DNA from: Prevotella sp. P5-108
Lineage (GTDB): Bacteria; Bacteroidota; Bacteroidia; Bacteroidales; Bacteroidaceae
Length of the DNA stretch: 64,000 nucleotides
Reading direction: 5' to 3'
Assembly (NCBI RefSeq): GCF_002251385.1
Contig: NZ_NPJJ01000008.1
Span: forward strand, 62,001 to 126,000
Part shown: positions 54,337 to 64,000 of the stretch, piece after piece
How the letters are laid out: the number at the start of each line of letters is the position of its first letter
Position numbering within the stretch: the stretch's first letter is position 1
Made by a program: the position numbers and the translations under genes
The notes under the pieces: generated by a model
Databases searched by the model: none
What the model saw: the letters and a program-made list of their open reading frames with translations, nothing else
Told to the model about the DNA's origin: nothing

Positions 54337-57300
54337 ATGAGATATTTTTTTCTGCTCGCTCTTCTACTACCTTGTGTATGTTTAGCGCAAGTGAACAACG
54401 AGTCCTCCAAGCCCTACGAACGAACCCTGACCGGCGTGGTCAAAGAAGTTTCTGGAGAAACCATCCCTGGTGCAACAGTCCAGGTGAAAGGGCACACCAA
54501 CATCGTCTGTGTTTCCGACATGTATGGCAACTTCGTACTGAAGAATATCCCAAGCGGCAAACAGACCATCGTCATCTCATTCCTGGGCATGGAAAGCCAG
54601 GAGATTGCCTACACCGGGCAAAAGTCGATAACCGTAACAATGGTGGAGAAAGCCAACGAAATCAAGGACGTAGTGGTTACGGGTATCTACGTGAGAAAGA
54701 AATCGAGCTTTACGGGTTCGGCCAGCACCTACACCAAGGACGAACTCAAGAAGATAGGCACCAAAAACCTGATACAGAGTCTTAAGACCCTTGAGCCTTC
54801 GCTCAACGTGGTCGAAAACAGCAGTTGGGGTTCCGACCCTAACCGTATGCCCGATATGGAGATACGCGGCAAGACCAGTATCGTGGGTTCGCTCGAGTCT
54901 GACTATGACAACACCGGCAACCAGCCCCTGTTTATCATGGACGGCATCGAAGTGACCATTCAGGACATCATGAAACTGCCGATGGACCGCATCGCCAACG
55001 TGACCGTGCTGAAGGATGCCGCCTCGTCGGCCATCTACGGTTCGAAGGCTGCCAATGGTGTAATCGTGGTCGAAACCGTAAGACCCGAGTCGGGCAAGTT
55101 GCGCGTATCGTACTCAGGCAACTTTGCCGTGCAGATGCCCGACCTGACCGACTACAACCTGATGAACGCCTCGGAGAAGCTGGAGTATGAACGCCTGGCT
55201 GGCCGCTATACCGCCAAGGACGCCTATACCAGCCAGGACGCTCTCGACGCCCTCTACTACAGTCGTCTGAGAGAGGTGAAACGCGGTGTGAACACCTACT
55301 GGCTGTCTGAGCCTCTGCGCGCCGTGCTCAACCACTCGCACAACATGTATATCGACGGCGGCGACGACTCAATGGTCTACGGCGTCGGTCTGTCGTACAG
55401 CAATGACGACGGTGTGATGAAGGGCTCTGACCGCTCGACCGTGAGCGGCAACATCAAGCTGACTTACCGCACCAAGTCGCTCATCTTCAGCAATGACTTC
55501 AACATCGACATCACCAACTCGGACCACGAGCCGGTGGAGTTTTCGACCTTCGCACAGGCCAACCCCTACTATCTGAAGTACAACGACGACGGCTCTATCC
55601 CCACGCTGCTCGAGTCGACCGACGTGGCTGGCAACACCATCTACAACCCCCTGTATCTCTACAATATCGTCAACAAGAACCACACCAACGAGATGACGCT
55701 GCGCAACAACTTCAGCCTCATCTGGCGGTTCTGGAACGCCTTCCAGCTGCGTGGCCGACTGGGTCTGAGCAAGTCGGTCTCCAAGAACGAGACCTTCAAG
55801 TCGCCCAAGCACCCCGACTTCCTGAGCGCCACGCTCAAGGGCAGCTACGGCAGTGAAAACGATGACAACTTCGCCTACAACGGCGAGACCACCATCACCT
55901 TCGGCAAGGTGTTCAACGACGCCCACACCGTGAACCTGGTGGGCGGCTGGTACTTCAGCGAAAAGACCGTGAACCGCAACGCCTATATGGTCTATGGATT
56001 TACCAGCGACCTGCATCAGAACCCACAGTTCTCGGCTGGATTTACCGAAGGCGACAAGCCGACATACAACAAAACGATAAGCCGTTCGACCAGTTTCTAC
56101 TTCAACGGCAACTACTCATACAAGAACCGTTATCTCTTTGACGCCAACCTGCGTTGGGACGGTTCCTCAGTCTTCGGCGCCCAGAAGGTATTCACCAATA
56201 CCTGGGCTGTGGGTGTGGGCTGGAACATCAACAAGGAATCGTGGTTCCATCTGCCATGGGCCGACCTGGTCAAACTGCGTTTCTCTATCGGTAACCCCGG
56301 CAACCAGAACTTTGACGCCTACCTCTCATCGGGTACATACATCTACAACTCGGGCTACACCAACCACTTCGGCACCAGCGCCATCCTGTCGAAGTTTGCC
56401 AACACCAATCTGGCATGGCAGAAGACCATCGACAAGAACTGGGGTATAGACCTGGAGCTCTTCAAGAGCCGTCTGCGCATCTCGGCCGACTACTACCACA
56501 AGGTGACCGACCCTCTGTTGGTATCGGTGACCATGCCCCCCTCGCTGGGCTTCACCTCGCTCTACACCAACTTCGGCGGCCAGATTTCGCAGGGTTTCTC
56601 GGGTACGGTGATGGTCAATGCCATCAAGCGCGACGACATGCGCCTCAACTTCAACCTGAGCTTCAACCACAGCGAGACCCAGTACAAGAACATCGGCAAC
56701 AAGCTGCAGGCCATGAACGAGGCTGCGAGCAACAACAACTCCTACCGCCGCTACTACGACGGCGGCAGCCCCGATGACATTTGGGCCGTGCGCTCTGCCG
56801 GCATCGACCCCGCTACCGGTCAGGAGATATTCATCAAGAAAGACGGCACCTACACCTTCCAGTATGACAAGAACGACGAGGTGGTAGTGGGTACTACCGC
56901 CGACAAGCTGCAAGGCGTGGTGGGCGTGAGCTTCTACTACAAGCAGTTCTCTGCCAGCGCCAACCTGCGCTACCGTCTCGGCGCCCAGGTCTTTGCCTCT
57001 ACATTATATAACAAGGTGGAAAACCTGTCGGAAGACCTGATGTACTACAACGTGGACCGTCGCGCGCTGTACGACCGCTGGAAGCAGCCTGGCGACATTG
57101 CCCGCTTCAAGGCCATCAATAACTTTGAGTCGACCCCGATGTCTTCGCGCTTCGTGATGGACGAAAACGTGCTCACTGGCGAGTCGTTCAGCGTGGGCTA
57201 TGAGACCGCCGCCAAGTGGATACGTGCCCTCGGAGCCAAGGGAGCTTCGGTAAGAGTCTACATGAACGACATCTTCCGTCTCGCCTCGTTCAAGGAGGAA

Positions 57301-57360
57301 CGCGGAACCGAATATCCGTTCTCCAGAAGCGTATCGCTGTCATTTGATATCAGATTCTAA
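54337..57360 (+). CDS. SusC/RagA-family TonB-linked outer-membrane transporter
   Basis: This is a 1007-aa protein with signal peptide MRYFFLLALLLPCVCLAQ. An N-terminal carboxypeptidase-D-like regulatory domain (about 28-105, TLTGVVKEVSGETIPGATVQVKG) precedes the TonB-box region DVVVTGIYVRKKSSFTGS and the plug (about 120-245, with SAIYGSKAANGVIVVET, a RagA/SusC hallmark). A large beta-barrel follows to a C-terminal aromatic strand (SVSLSFDIRF). It imports oligomeric nutrients with its SusD partner using TonB energy. No anti-sigma-interacting STN domain is visible. It is first in a six-gene or longer operon. Confidence 0.95.
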   Translation: MRYFFLLALLLPCVCLAQVNNESSKPYERTLTGVVKEVSGETIPGATVQVKGHTNIVCVSDMYGNFVLKNIPSGKQTIVISFLGMESQEIAYTGQKSITVTMVEKANEIKDVVVTGIYVRKKSSFTGSASTYTKDELKKIGTKNLIQSLKTLEPSLNVVENSSWGSDPNRMPDMEIRGKTSIVGSLESDYDNTGNQPLFIMDGIEVTIQDIMKLPMDRIANVTVLKDAASSAIYGSKAANGVIVVETVRPESGKLRVSYSGNFAVQMPDLTDYNLMNASEKLEYERLAGRYTAKDAYTSQDALDALYYSRLREVKRGVNTYWLSEPLRAVLNHSHNMYIDGGDDSMVYGVGLSYSNDDGVMKGSDRSTVSGNIKLTYRTKSLIFSNDFNIDITNSDHEPVEFSTFAQANPYYLKYNDDGSIPTLLESTDVAGNTIYNPLYLYNIVNKNHTNEMTLRNNFSLIWRFWNAFQLRGRLGLSKSVSKNETFKSPKHPDFLSATLKGSYGSENDDNFAYNGETTITFGKVFNDAHTVNLVGGWYFSEKTVNRNAYMVYGFTSDLHQNPQFSAGFTEGDKPTYNKTISRSTSFYFNGNYSYKNRYLFDANLRWDGSSVFGAQKVFTNTWAVGVGWNINKESWFHLPWADLVKLRFSIGNPGNQNFDAYLSSGTYIYNSGYTNHFGTSAILSKFANTNLAWQKTIDKNWGIDLELFKSRLRISADYYHKVTDPLLVSVTMPPSLGFTSLYTNFGGQISQGFSGTVMVNAIKRDDMRLNFNLSFNHSETQYKNIGNKLQAMNEAASNNNSYRRYYDGGSPDDIWAVRSAGIDPATGQEIFIKKDGTYTFQYDKNDEVVVGTTADKLQGVVGVSFYYKQFSASANLRYRLGAQVFASTLYNKVENLSEDLMYYNVDRRALYDRWKQPGDIARFKAINNFESTPMSSRFVMDENVLTGESFSVGYETAAKWIRALGAKGASVRVYMNDIFRLASFKEERGTEYPFSRSVSLSFDIRF

Positions 57361-57382
57361 CGATAAGAAAAAAGCTAAAAAT

Positions 57383-58837
57383 ATGAACAAATATAAACTG
57401 GCACTCCTGCTGATTATCCCACTGCTCTGCTGCACATCCTGCGAGGAGTGGTTGAAGGTCGACTCAGAAGACCGCATCATGGAAGATGCACTCTATTCTA
57501 ACGAGAACGGTTTCCGCACCGCCCTCAACGGTATCTACATCGACCTGCTGAACAGCAGCCTTTACGGGCAGACACTCACCACTACCACCTTTGACGTGCT
57601 GGCCCAATACTACGACACCTCGAAGCCCCTCAACACCCACGCCTATGTGCTCCTGGCCAACTATGACCACCAGAAGATGAAGGACGCCGTAAGCGACACC
57701 TGGGCCAAGGGCTACGCGCTGATTGGCAACATCAATACGCTGCTGGAGCACTGTGAGAAAAACCGCAACGTGCTCTCTGACAAGGGCTACCACATCATCA
57801 AGGGCGAGGCGCTGGCTCTGCGTGCCATGCTCCACTTCGACCTGCTGCGCATCTTCGGTCCCATCTACAAGTATGAGCCCGGCAAGGAGTGCATCCCTTA
57901 TGTCAACGACACCGAGCGTAAGGTCAAGCCGCTCCTACCAGCCTCGGACGTGATCTTCAACATCACCACCGACCTCAAGGCAGCCGAAGAGCTGCTGGCA
58001 GACTATGACCCCGTCATCACCGAGGGCAAGCTCGCCACCGAGGATGCCTCGGGCAACAACTTCTACAGATTCCGCAACGAGCGCATGAACTATTTCGCCG
58101 TCCTGGCTCTCACCGCGAGAGTCTACCTCTATGCCGGCGACACCGGCAATGCGGTGAAATATGCCAACGACGTGATAGACAGAGCCTCGCGCTTCTTCCC
58201 CTTTGCCACCCGTGAGCAGGTGAACGGCCAGGCCACATCGGGCTCTGCCAACACCAGTGCCGAGGACCGCATCTTCTCGTCGGAGATACTCTTCGGCAAC
58301 TACCACTCTAAGCGCACCACCGATATCTTTGACAAGATATTCTCCTACAAGCTCGAAGCCAAAAACGTGCTCAAGATGAGTGACTACGGCATAAGCCAGC
58401 TCTACGAGGACGACGGCGACCTGCGCAAGTGTCAGTGGCAGACCCAGCGCGACACCGAGGGCAATGTGGGCCAGTTCTTCGTGAAGTACGGCGACGTGAC
58501 CGACAACGGCTTTGAGTTTGCCCGGCTGCTGCCCATGATTCGTATGTCTGAGATGTATCTCATCAAGGCCGAATGTACGAAGGACTACAAGGCGCTGAAC
58601 CCCATCCGCAAGGCCCGCAACATACCCCAGCTCAAGTCTAACATCGGCCTCAACGGATATATCGAGGACGAGTATGTGCGCGAGTTTATCGGCGAGGGCC
58701 AGCTCTTCTGGTACTACAAGCGCAAGGGCATCACCTCTATCCCCCGACTCTACAACCCCAACCTCCAAGACATGCAGATAACCAACAGCACCTATGTCTT
58801 CGACCTCCCCGACAGTGAACAGCAACTACGCAAATAA
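57383..58837 (+). CDS. SusD/RagB-family nutrient-binding lipoprotein
   Basis: This is a 484-aa surface lipoprotein. The signal ends in a lipobox LLCCTSC followed by EEWLKVDSEDRI, and the SusD N-terminal helix region includes ENGFRTALNGIYIDL. TPR-like helices continue (GEALALRAMLHFDLLRIFGP is the family signature). The C-terminal SusD segment has RMSEMYLIKAEC and NPIRKARNIPQL. It caps the SusC barrel and captures ligand. The ATG at 57383 is used because the upstream frame overlaps the susC stop codon. 22 nt separate the two genes. Confidence 0.95.
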   Translation: MNKYKLALLLIIPLLCCTSCEEWLKVDSEDRIMEDALYSNENGFRTALNGIYIDLLNSSLYGQTLTTTTFDVLAQYYDTSKPLNTHAYVLLANYDHQKMKDAVSDTWAKGYALIGNINTLLEHCEKNRNVLSDKGYHIIKGEALALRAMLHFDLLRIFGPIYKYEPGKECIPYVNDTERKVKPLLPASDVIFNITTDLKAAEELLADYDPVITEGKLATEDASGNNFYRFRNERMNYFAVLALTARVYLYAGDTGNAVKYANDVIDRASRFFPFATREQVNGQATSGSANTSAEDRIFSSEILFGNYHSKRTTDIFDKIFSYKLEAKNVLKMSDYGISQLYEDDGDLRKCQWQTQRDTEGNVGQFFVKYGDVTDNGFEFARLLPMIRMSEMYLIKAECTKDYKALNPIRKARNIPQLKSNIGLNGYIEDEYVREFIGEGQLFWYYKRKGITSIPRLYNPNLQDMQITNSTYVFDLPDSEQQLRK

Positions 58838-58845
58838 GAGACAAG

Positions 58846-59652
58846 ATGAAACATATCCATATATTACTCACATGCCTGGCGGGATGGATGCTCGCCGCAT
58901 GTACTGAGGAGATAGAGACCTATTCGGGCGAGAGCGGCATCTATTTTGCCATGTCGGCCACCAAGGGAGGACTCGACGACAGCAAGCAGGACTACACCGC
59001 AGAGACCCAGATACCCTTTGCCGTATACAGCACCATCAGCGACACCACCCTCATGGTGAGAGCCAAGGTCATAGGTCCCGCCGTGGGCCACGACCGCAAG
59101 GTGACGGTGCAGGTGGTGGCTCCCGAGGATGCCGAACAGGCCAAGGAAGGCTGGGACTACGACGCGCTGGACAACAGCTATACCGTCAAGGCCGGCGAGG
59201 TCTATGTGCTCATCCCCATACACTTCTACCTGAGAGACGACCTTGAGGGCAAGGAGCGCCAGTTGAAGCTCGAGCTCGTGGCCAACGAAGACTTCGCGAC
59301 CCCGATGGCCCAATGGCTGCGCCCCAACAGCTCTGACAAGACCGGAGTCGACGTGCTGCACCACACCATCACCATCAGCAACAAGTGGGTACAGCTGCCA
59401 GGTTTCCGCACCTACTTCTTCGGCACCTATTCCGAGAAAAAATGCAAGCTGATATGTAGCCTCTTCGGTCTGACGCTGCTCGACTTCGCCACCGAGGAAA
59501 GCATGTCGTTTACCAAGGCCAAGGCACTCGCCATCAAGTTTGACCAGTACCTCAAGGACCAGGAGAGCAAGGGAAATACGATTTATGAAGATTATAGAGA
59601 CGCCAACGGCAAGCGCGTGAAGATGACTGCCGGCGAAGGCATCAAATACTAA
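58846..59652 (+). CDS. DUF4843-family lipoprotein
   Basis: This is a 268-aa lipoprotein with lipobox MLAACTEEIETYSGESGIYFAM. The beta-rich body (MVRAKVIGPAVGHDRKVTVQVV and later strands) fits DUF4843, a family found beside SusCD pairs. It is probably surface exposed and may assist ligand binding. It starts 8 nt after the susD-like stop codon, within the same operon. Confidence 0.85.
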   Translation: MKHIHILLTCLAGWMLAACTEEIETYSGESGIYFAMSATKGGLDDSKQDYTAETQIPFAVYSTISDTTLMVRAKVIGPAVGHDRKVTVQVVAPEDAEQAKEGWDYDALDNSYTVKAGEVYVLIPIHFYLRDDLEGKERQLKLELVANEDFATPMAQWLRPNSSDKTGVDVLHHTITISNKWVQLPGFRTYFFGTYSEKKCKLICSLFGLTLLDFATEESMSFTKAKALAIKFDQYLKDQESKGNTIYEDYRDANGKRVKMTAGEGIKY

Positions 59653-59659
59653 GACTGAG

Positions 59660-61207
59660 ATGAGAACAAACATATTTTTGCTCGCCCTGGCTGGCGTGAT
59701 GCTTAGCGCCTGTTTCGACGACAAGGGCAACTACAGCTACAGCCAGATCAACGATGTCACCATCGGACAGAAAGGATTCGACGGCGACACTGTCTATCTG
59801 CTGCGTTCCGACGTGGATGGCCTTAAAATCAGCCCCGAACTGAGCTACCGTGAGGGTCAGGAGTCGGCTGGCGGCTACAGTTACGAGTGGGTAGCTGTGA
59901 GTACCAACAAGCATGTGGGCCAGCGCACCCAGCTGGGAACCGACCGCAATCTGGACTACAAGGTCAAGCTCAAGGCGGACGATTACCACCTGTTCTTCAA
60001 GGTTACCGACCTTGCCACGGGCATCGTCTACAGCCGTCAGGCTACGCTCAAAGTGAACAACCTCTATACCCGCGGCTGGATACTCACCGGCAAGGACCAA
60101 TCTGGCAACATGGTGGTAGACATGCTCTCCATCAGCCGCGACACCCTGCACCTCACCGACATCCTTGCCGACAAGGGCCTGGCGCTCAAGCAGCCCATCA
60201 TGGTGTGGACAGACAACAGCCCCGAGTCGTATGAGAACCAGGTGTATGTCTGCACCGAAAACGGCACCTACCGCTATGGTCGCGAAGACCTGGACAACCC
60301 ACAGGAGCTGACCATCTTTGACCCCGACATCAAGGGCTACCGCCATTCCATCGTGATGCACGACATCCAGAAGATTAGCAACAAGCCTGCACTCTTCCTT
60401 GCCGACAAGTATGCCTACGCGCTGAACAGCCTCAACGAGGGAGAGTTTGGTACGCCGGTGAGCTACTATCTCCAGAGCAACGGCTACGACTACTTCACCC
60501 CCGCGCCAGGCATCGCCTGCAACCACACGGGTGAGGACAACTCGGCGGCTGCCATCGAGCAGTATGTCGTGTACAACTCGCGCGACCGCGTGTTCTGCAA
60601 CCTCCGCGCCATGGGTACCTCAATGAACAACCTCGCCGACTCTGACACCGACGAGCCCTTCAGCTGGGACACCAAGAAGGACTTCACCACAGGCGGACTC
60701 ACCTTTGTGGCCAATGTCAATTCGCTCTACAGCGGCGGACAGACCGCCACCATCCTCTACGACCCCATCGGCGGCAAGCGTTATATCTACACCTACACCA
60801 TCACCCGCCAGAGCGGTGTGGCCACCAAGGGCAAACGCTACGAGATACCCCTCACGGCTCCCGGCTTCTACCAGGCACGCCTCTTCAGCCTCACCACCAA
60901 GCAGGGCTACCTCATCTACGCCGAGGGCAACCACCTCTACGGCTACAACTTCCGCAACGGCAAGGACCCCGTGCTGCTCTGCACGTTCGACGGCACGGCT
61001 ACCGCCATCTTCAACGATATCGTGACCGACGAGAAGCAGAACGACTGCTTCTATGTGGCCACCTATAGCGACGGCGCCAGCAACCAGCGCGGCGGCAAGT
61101 TCTACAAGTTTGCCGTCACCGATACCGCTGACAAGATTAAGGTCAGCCAGAAGCACGTGTGGAAGGGCTTCCCCGAGATAGTCAATATCAGTTACAAGAA
61201 TTTTTAA
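59660..61207 (+). CDS. PKD-like family lipoprotein
   Basis: This is a 515-aa lipoprotein with signal MRTNIFLLALAGVMLSAC and FDDKGNYSYSQINDV after the Cys. The N-terminal part (about 25-130) is Ig/PKD-like (GYSYEWVAVSTNKHVGQRTQLGT). The rest contains repeated beta-strand blades (GWILTGKDQSGNMVVDML and similar), suggesting a propeller. It matches the PKD-like lipoproteins that accompany DUF4843 and zinc metalloprotease genes in Bacteroidetes. It probably binds substrate at the surface. The spacing to the upstream gene is 7 nt. Confidence 0.85.
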   Translation: MRTNIFLLALAGVMLSACFDDKGNYSYSQINDVTIGQKGFDGDTVYLLRSDVDGLKISPELSYREGQESAGGYSYEWVAVSTNKHVGQRTQLGTDRNLDYKVKLKADDYHLFFKVTDLATGIVYSRQATLKVNNLYTRGWILTGKDQSGNMVVDMLSISRDTLHLTDILADKGLALKQPIMVWTDNSPESYENQVYVCTENGTYRYGREDLDNPQELTIFDPDIKGYRHSIVMHDIQKISNKPALFLADKYAYALNSLNEGEFGTPVSYYLQSNGYDYFTPAPGIACNHTGEDNSAAAIEQYVVYNSRDRVFCNLRAMGTSMNNLADSDTDEPFSWDTKKDFTTGGLTFVANVNSLYSGGQTATILYDPIGGKRYIYTYTITRQSGVATKGKRYEIPLTAPGFYQARLFSLTTKQGYLIYAEGNHLYGYNFRNGKDPVLLCTFDGTATAIFNDIVTDEKQNDCFYVATYSDGASNQRGGKFYKFAVTDTADKIKVSQKHVWKGFPEIVNISYKNF

Positions 61208-61235
61208 TATAAACTATACTATAATCAACTAAATT

Positions 61236-63830
61236 ATGATGAAGATCAAATCATTATTGTTAGCCACGATGGCTCTTGCGATTACTGCCGACGCTGCTGC
61301 CAATGTAGAAATGAGCATTTTCAAGAAAAAGAAGAAAGCAGCTACCGAAGCCTCGTCATCTGCCAAGAAGACCGACAAGTTTGACAAGGCCATCAACGGC
61401 GCTACCGCCTACCACGGTATGTTCACAGCCTATGTCAACAAGAAGGGCGAGCTGCTGCTGCAGGTTACCAAGAGCAACCTCGATGTGCTCTACCTGATGG
61501 CCAACCGCATGGTAAGCACCAGCGAGAACGCCAACTTCAATGCCGGCGAAATGGTGGGGACTCCCTTCATGTTCTCGCTCTCTGCCGACACGGCCAACGT
61601 ATACATGCACTCTTACCAGAACTACGAGCGCGTAGTGCCCGGAGACCCCATTGAGAAGGCATTCAACCGCAACTTCGTACACCCCATTATGAAGACCTTC
61701 AAGATAAAGGCTTCGCGCAAGGATACACTGCTCATCGACATGACATCGTTCTTTGTATCCAACGAGAAGTGCATCACCCCCATCCGCCAGAGTGTCAACA
61801 CACGCTCTACCAAGTCGGCCTCGTTCGACGCATCTGCCTCCAAGCTGATGGGAGTAAAGAGCTTTGAAAAGAACCTTGAGATTACCAGCCGACTGAACTA
61901 CAACGCCGAGTCGGGAGCCTACACCGTGCAGATGCGCCGCTCTATCGTGGCTCTGCCCAAGGAGCCCATGAAGATGCGCTATCAGGACAGCCGCGTGGGA
62001 TATTTCAGCACCAAGTTCTACACCTATTCGTCCAACAAGGACTACATCGACCCCAAGGAGTTCATCCACCGCTGGCGCGTGGAGCCCAAGGACGAAGACC
62101 TGCAGAAGTACTACAACGGCGAGCTGGTTGAGCCCAAGAAGCAGATAGTGTACTATGTAGACTCTGCCTTCCCCGAGAAGTGGAGAGGAGCCATCAAGGC
62201 TGGTATCGAAGACTGGAACCAGGCCTTTGAAGCTGCCGGCTTCAAGAACGTGATGGTCGCCAAGGACTACCCCACCGACGACCCCAACTTCGACCCCGAC
62301 GATATCCGCTATAACTGTATCCGCTACATGGCCACCGGTACTGCCAACGCCGCCGGACCAAGCTACGTAGACCCCCGCACCGGAGAAATCCTGGTGGGCG
62401 AGGTGATGTGGTATCACAATGTCATCGCCCTCGTTCATGAGTGGCGCTTTGCCCAGACCGCAGCCGTCGATGCCCGCGTGCGCAAGTCTACCTTCGACGA
62501 CGACGTGATGTCTGAGTCGCTGCGCTATGTCACCTCTCACGAGGTGGGCCACACCCTGGGTCTGATGCACAACATGGGCGCCAGCTACGCCTTCCCCGTC
62601 GACTCACTGCGCAGCCCCTCGTTCACCCAGAAGTATGGCACCACGCCCAGTATCATGGACTACGCCCGCAACAACTACGTGGCACAGCCCGGCGACCTCG
62701 AGCGCGGTGTGCGCATGGTTCCCCCAATCATCGGTGTATACGATATACACGCCATCAACTGGGGCTACCGTCTCTTCAAGGACACCAAGACTCCCGAAGA
62801 CGAGTACAAGTATCTCAACGCCATCATCGAGGCCAAGAAGGGCGACCCCATGTATAAGTTCGGTGCCCAGCAGCTGTTCCTCACCGTCGACCCCACCGAC
62901 CAGATGGAAGACCTCGGCGACGACCACATGAAGGCCAACGACTATGGTATCAAGAACCTCAAGAAGATTATCGCCAACATACCCCAGTGGCTCGGCGTCA
63001 AGAACGACGACTACGAGGAAATCCAGGAGATGTACAAGGCTTGTCTTAGCCAGTACATGCGCTACCTCACCCATGTGATGCCCTACCTCGGCGGTGTAGA
63101 ATATACCGACCTGGTTCAGGACGGCAGCAAGGAGTATGCCAAGGCATACATTCCCAAGGCCAAGCAGAAGGCAGCGATGGAGTGGCTCGTAAACCAGGCC
63201 CTCCACTGCAGCGACATCATGCTCCCCAAAGAAATTATGCGTGTGTTGGGCATCGATTCCAACTCGTTTGACAACTTCCAGTCGACCATTGCAGCCAAGA
63301 TATACAGCCCCGGAGCGATGGGAGGCATCTACGAGGGCGAGCGTTCAGGCCAGAAGGGACTCTATACCCTTGACGGTTATCTCAACGATGCTTATGGTAT
63401 CGTCTTCCGCAACTCCATCCAGGGCAAGAATCTTACCCAGGAGGACATGAACTTGCAGACTACAGTAGTCCTGGCATTGAGCAAATTCTCAAACCTCGAC
63501 CCCTCAATGTCCAAGGAGTCACCCCTTGGTGGCAGAGGCCTTGCCGAGAAGGACCCCGAGCTTGCACTCAGCGAGTTTATGGCCCAGGCCACAGCCGACT
63601 CTCACAGCTTCTGCAACGCCGGTTGTGCCGTCAGCAGCGACGAGGTATCCTATGCCCGCCACAACATGAGCGGCTCCAAGCTCTCTGCCGGCGTGGGCCG
63701 TCCTCTCATCACCGCTGCCCTCAAGAAGATACACAATCTCTACAAGTCGAGAATGGGTAGCGGCGACGCACGTACACGCGCCTTCTACGAGTACCAGGTT
63801 ACGGTGCTCAACAAGCTCTTCAAGAAGTAA
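61236..63830 (+). CDS. Secreted zinc-dependent metalloprotease (DUF5117/DUF5118 type)
   Basis: This is an 864-aa exported protease with signal MMKIKSLLLATMALAITADAAA. The zinc site HEVGHTLGLMHN (about residues 435-446) has the extended HExxHxxGxxH pattern of metzincins, and SIMDYAR near 472 is a plausible Met-turn. N-terminal beta-rich domains (about 40-300) correspond to DUF5117/DUF5118 and include MYSKEK-like positively charged segments after the signal. As the only enzyme in this SusCD operon it probably cuts a protein or glycoprotein for import. The distance to the previous gene is 28 nt. Confidence 0.9.
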   Translation: MMKIKSLLLATMALAITADAAANVEMSIFKKKKKAATEASSSAKKTDKFDKAINGATAYHGMFTAYVNKKGELLLQVTKSNLDVLYLMANRMVSTSENANFNAGEMVGTPFMFSLSADTANVYMHSYQNYERVVPGDPIEKAFNRNFVHPIMKTFKIKASRKDTLLIDMTSFFVSNEKCITPIRQSVNTRSTKSASFDASASKLMGVKSFEKNLEITSRLNYNAESGAYTVQMRRSIVALPKEPMKMRYQDSRVGYFSTKFYTYSSNKDYIDPKEFIHRWRVEPKDEDLQKYYNGELVEPKKQIVYYVDSAFPEKWRGAIKAGIEDWNQAFEAAGFKNVMVAKDYPTDDPNFDPDDIRYNCIRYMATGTANAAGPSYVDPRTGEILVGEVMWYHNVIALVHEWRFAQTAAVDARVRKSTFDDDVMSESLRYVTSHEVGHTLGLMHNMGASYAFPVDSLRSPSFTQKYGTTPSIMDYARNNYVAQPGDLERGVRMVPPIIGVYDIHAINWGYRLFKDTKTPEDEYKYLNAIIEAKKGDPMYKFGAQQLFLTVDPTDQMEDLGDDHMKANDYGIKNLKKIIANIPQWLGVKNDDYEEIQEMYKACLSQYMRYLTHVMPYLGGVEYTDLVQDGSKEYAKAYIPKAKQKAAMEWLVNQALHCSDIMLPKEIMRVLGIDSNSFDNFQSTIAAKIYSPGAMGGIYEGERSGQKGLYTLDGYLNDAYGIVFRNSIQGKNLTQEDMNLQTTVVLALSKFSNLDPSMSKESPLGGRGLAEKDPELALSEFMAQATADSHSFCNAGCAVSSDEVSYARHNMSGSKLSAGVGRPLITAALKKIHNLYKSRMGSGDARTRAFYEYQVTVLNKLFKK

Positions 63831-63873
63831 ATGAGTTAACAACCCAATATAAATCATTAAATAGGAAACAAAG

Positions 63874-64000
63874 ATGAAGAAGTTTATGAATTATTTGAGA
63901 GTGGCAGTCGTAGCACTGACCATATCTATGGCAATGAGCGGATGCTCGAGTAGTGACAACCCCGCACCAGCACCCACCTACAATGTGAGCCTGGTCAACG
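63874..64000 (+). CDS. Lipoprotein, 5' end only (continues beyond window)
   Basis: The ATG at 63874 opens a frame to the window edge. It encodes a lipoprotein signal (MKKFMNYLRVAVVALTISMAMSGC) and then SSSDNPAPAPTYNVSLVN. It lies 43 nt after the metalloprotease stop codon and probably belongs to the same operon. The product cannot be assigned from 42 residues. Confidence 0.8.
   Translation, partial: MKKFMNYLRVAVVALTISMAMSGCSSSDNPAPAPTYNVSLVN

Overview
The window reads as a chromosomal segment of a GC-rich gut-type Bacteroidales, most likely Prevotellaceae or a close relative. Supporting signs are Bacteroidetes promoters (TTTG, 19-21 nt, TAnnTTTG), the absence of clear Shine-Dalgarno sites, a SusC/SusD pair, lepB and S26 paralogs beside dapB and a WbqC protein, and a DUF2851 protein. 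The species cannot be named from sequence alone. No tRNA, rRNA, CRISPR array, phage or transposase gene was seen.

Layout. 1-3.6 kb: a partial OmpA lipoprotein (minus), a small outer-membrane-type protein, a DMT permease and the tRNA-modifying enzyme TcdA. 3.6-7.8 kb: DEAD-box RNA helicase with a structured leader and a TTG start, flanked by two repeat-rich intergenic zones. 7.8-22.3 kb: housekeeping genes. These are a LOG phosphoribohydrolase, a dicarboxylate symporter, a four-gene minus operon (PfkB kinase, flavodiiron protein, MenA, CPBP protease), an M16 peptidase, the minus operon dapB-lepB-S26 paralog-wbqC, and the plus operon DUF2851-thioesterase-dprA-dusB. 22.6-25 kb: an orphan minus gene, an esterase and a periplasmic cyclophilin. 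25-44.6 kb: a carbohydrate region with two tandem GH106-type rhamnosidase candidates, the xylBA operon, a large GH2-like enzyme, a GH3 enzyme, a secreted protein interrupted by a TAG codon, and a sialidase-like protein. 44.6-50.7 kb: a THUMP-like methyltransferase, a GNAT protein, parE and an S41 protease. 50.7-54.1 kb: a XylE-type xylose transporter and a secreted Ig-like-domain protein. 54.3-64 kb: a SusC/SusD locus with two lipoproteins, a secreted zinc metalloprotease and a further lipoprotein cut by the window end.

How the genes connect. xylE, xylA and xylB form a complete xylose uptake and entry route into the pentose phosphate pathway. They are split across about 17 kb but carry near-identical promoters and leaders. 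The GH106, GH2, GH3 and sialidase-like proteins carry apparent signal peptides and could free plant-type sugars, including rhamnose and xylose; substrates are inferred. The terminal SusCD locus pairs outer-membrane import with a protease, so its cargo is probably peptide or glycopeptide.

The least explained DNA lies between genes. There is a family of hairpin-rich elements (three copies between 3.6 and 7.6 kb, two of them a large inverted pair), two arrays of short palindromes at a strict 22-bp period about 28 kb apart, three intergenic minisatellites with a strict 21-bp period, and a 42-bp triplication that copies the C-terminal codons and stop codon of a secreted protein.
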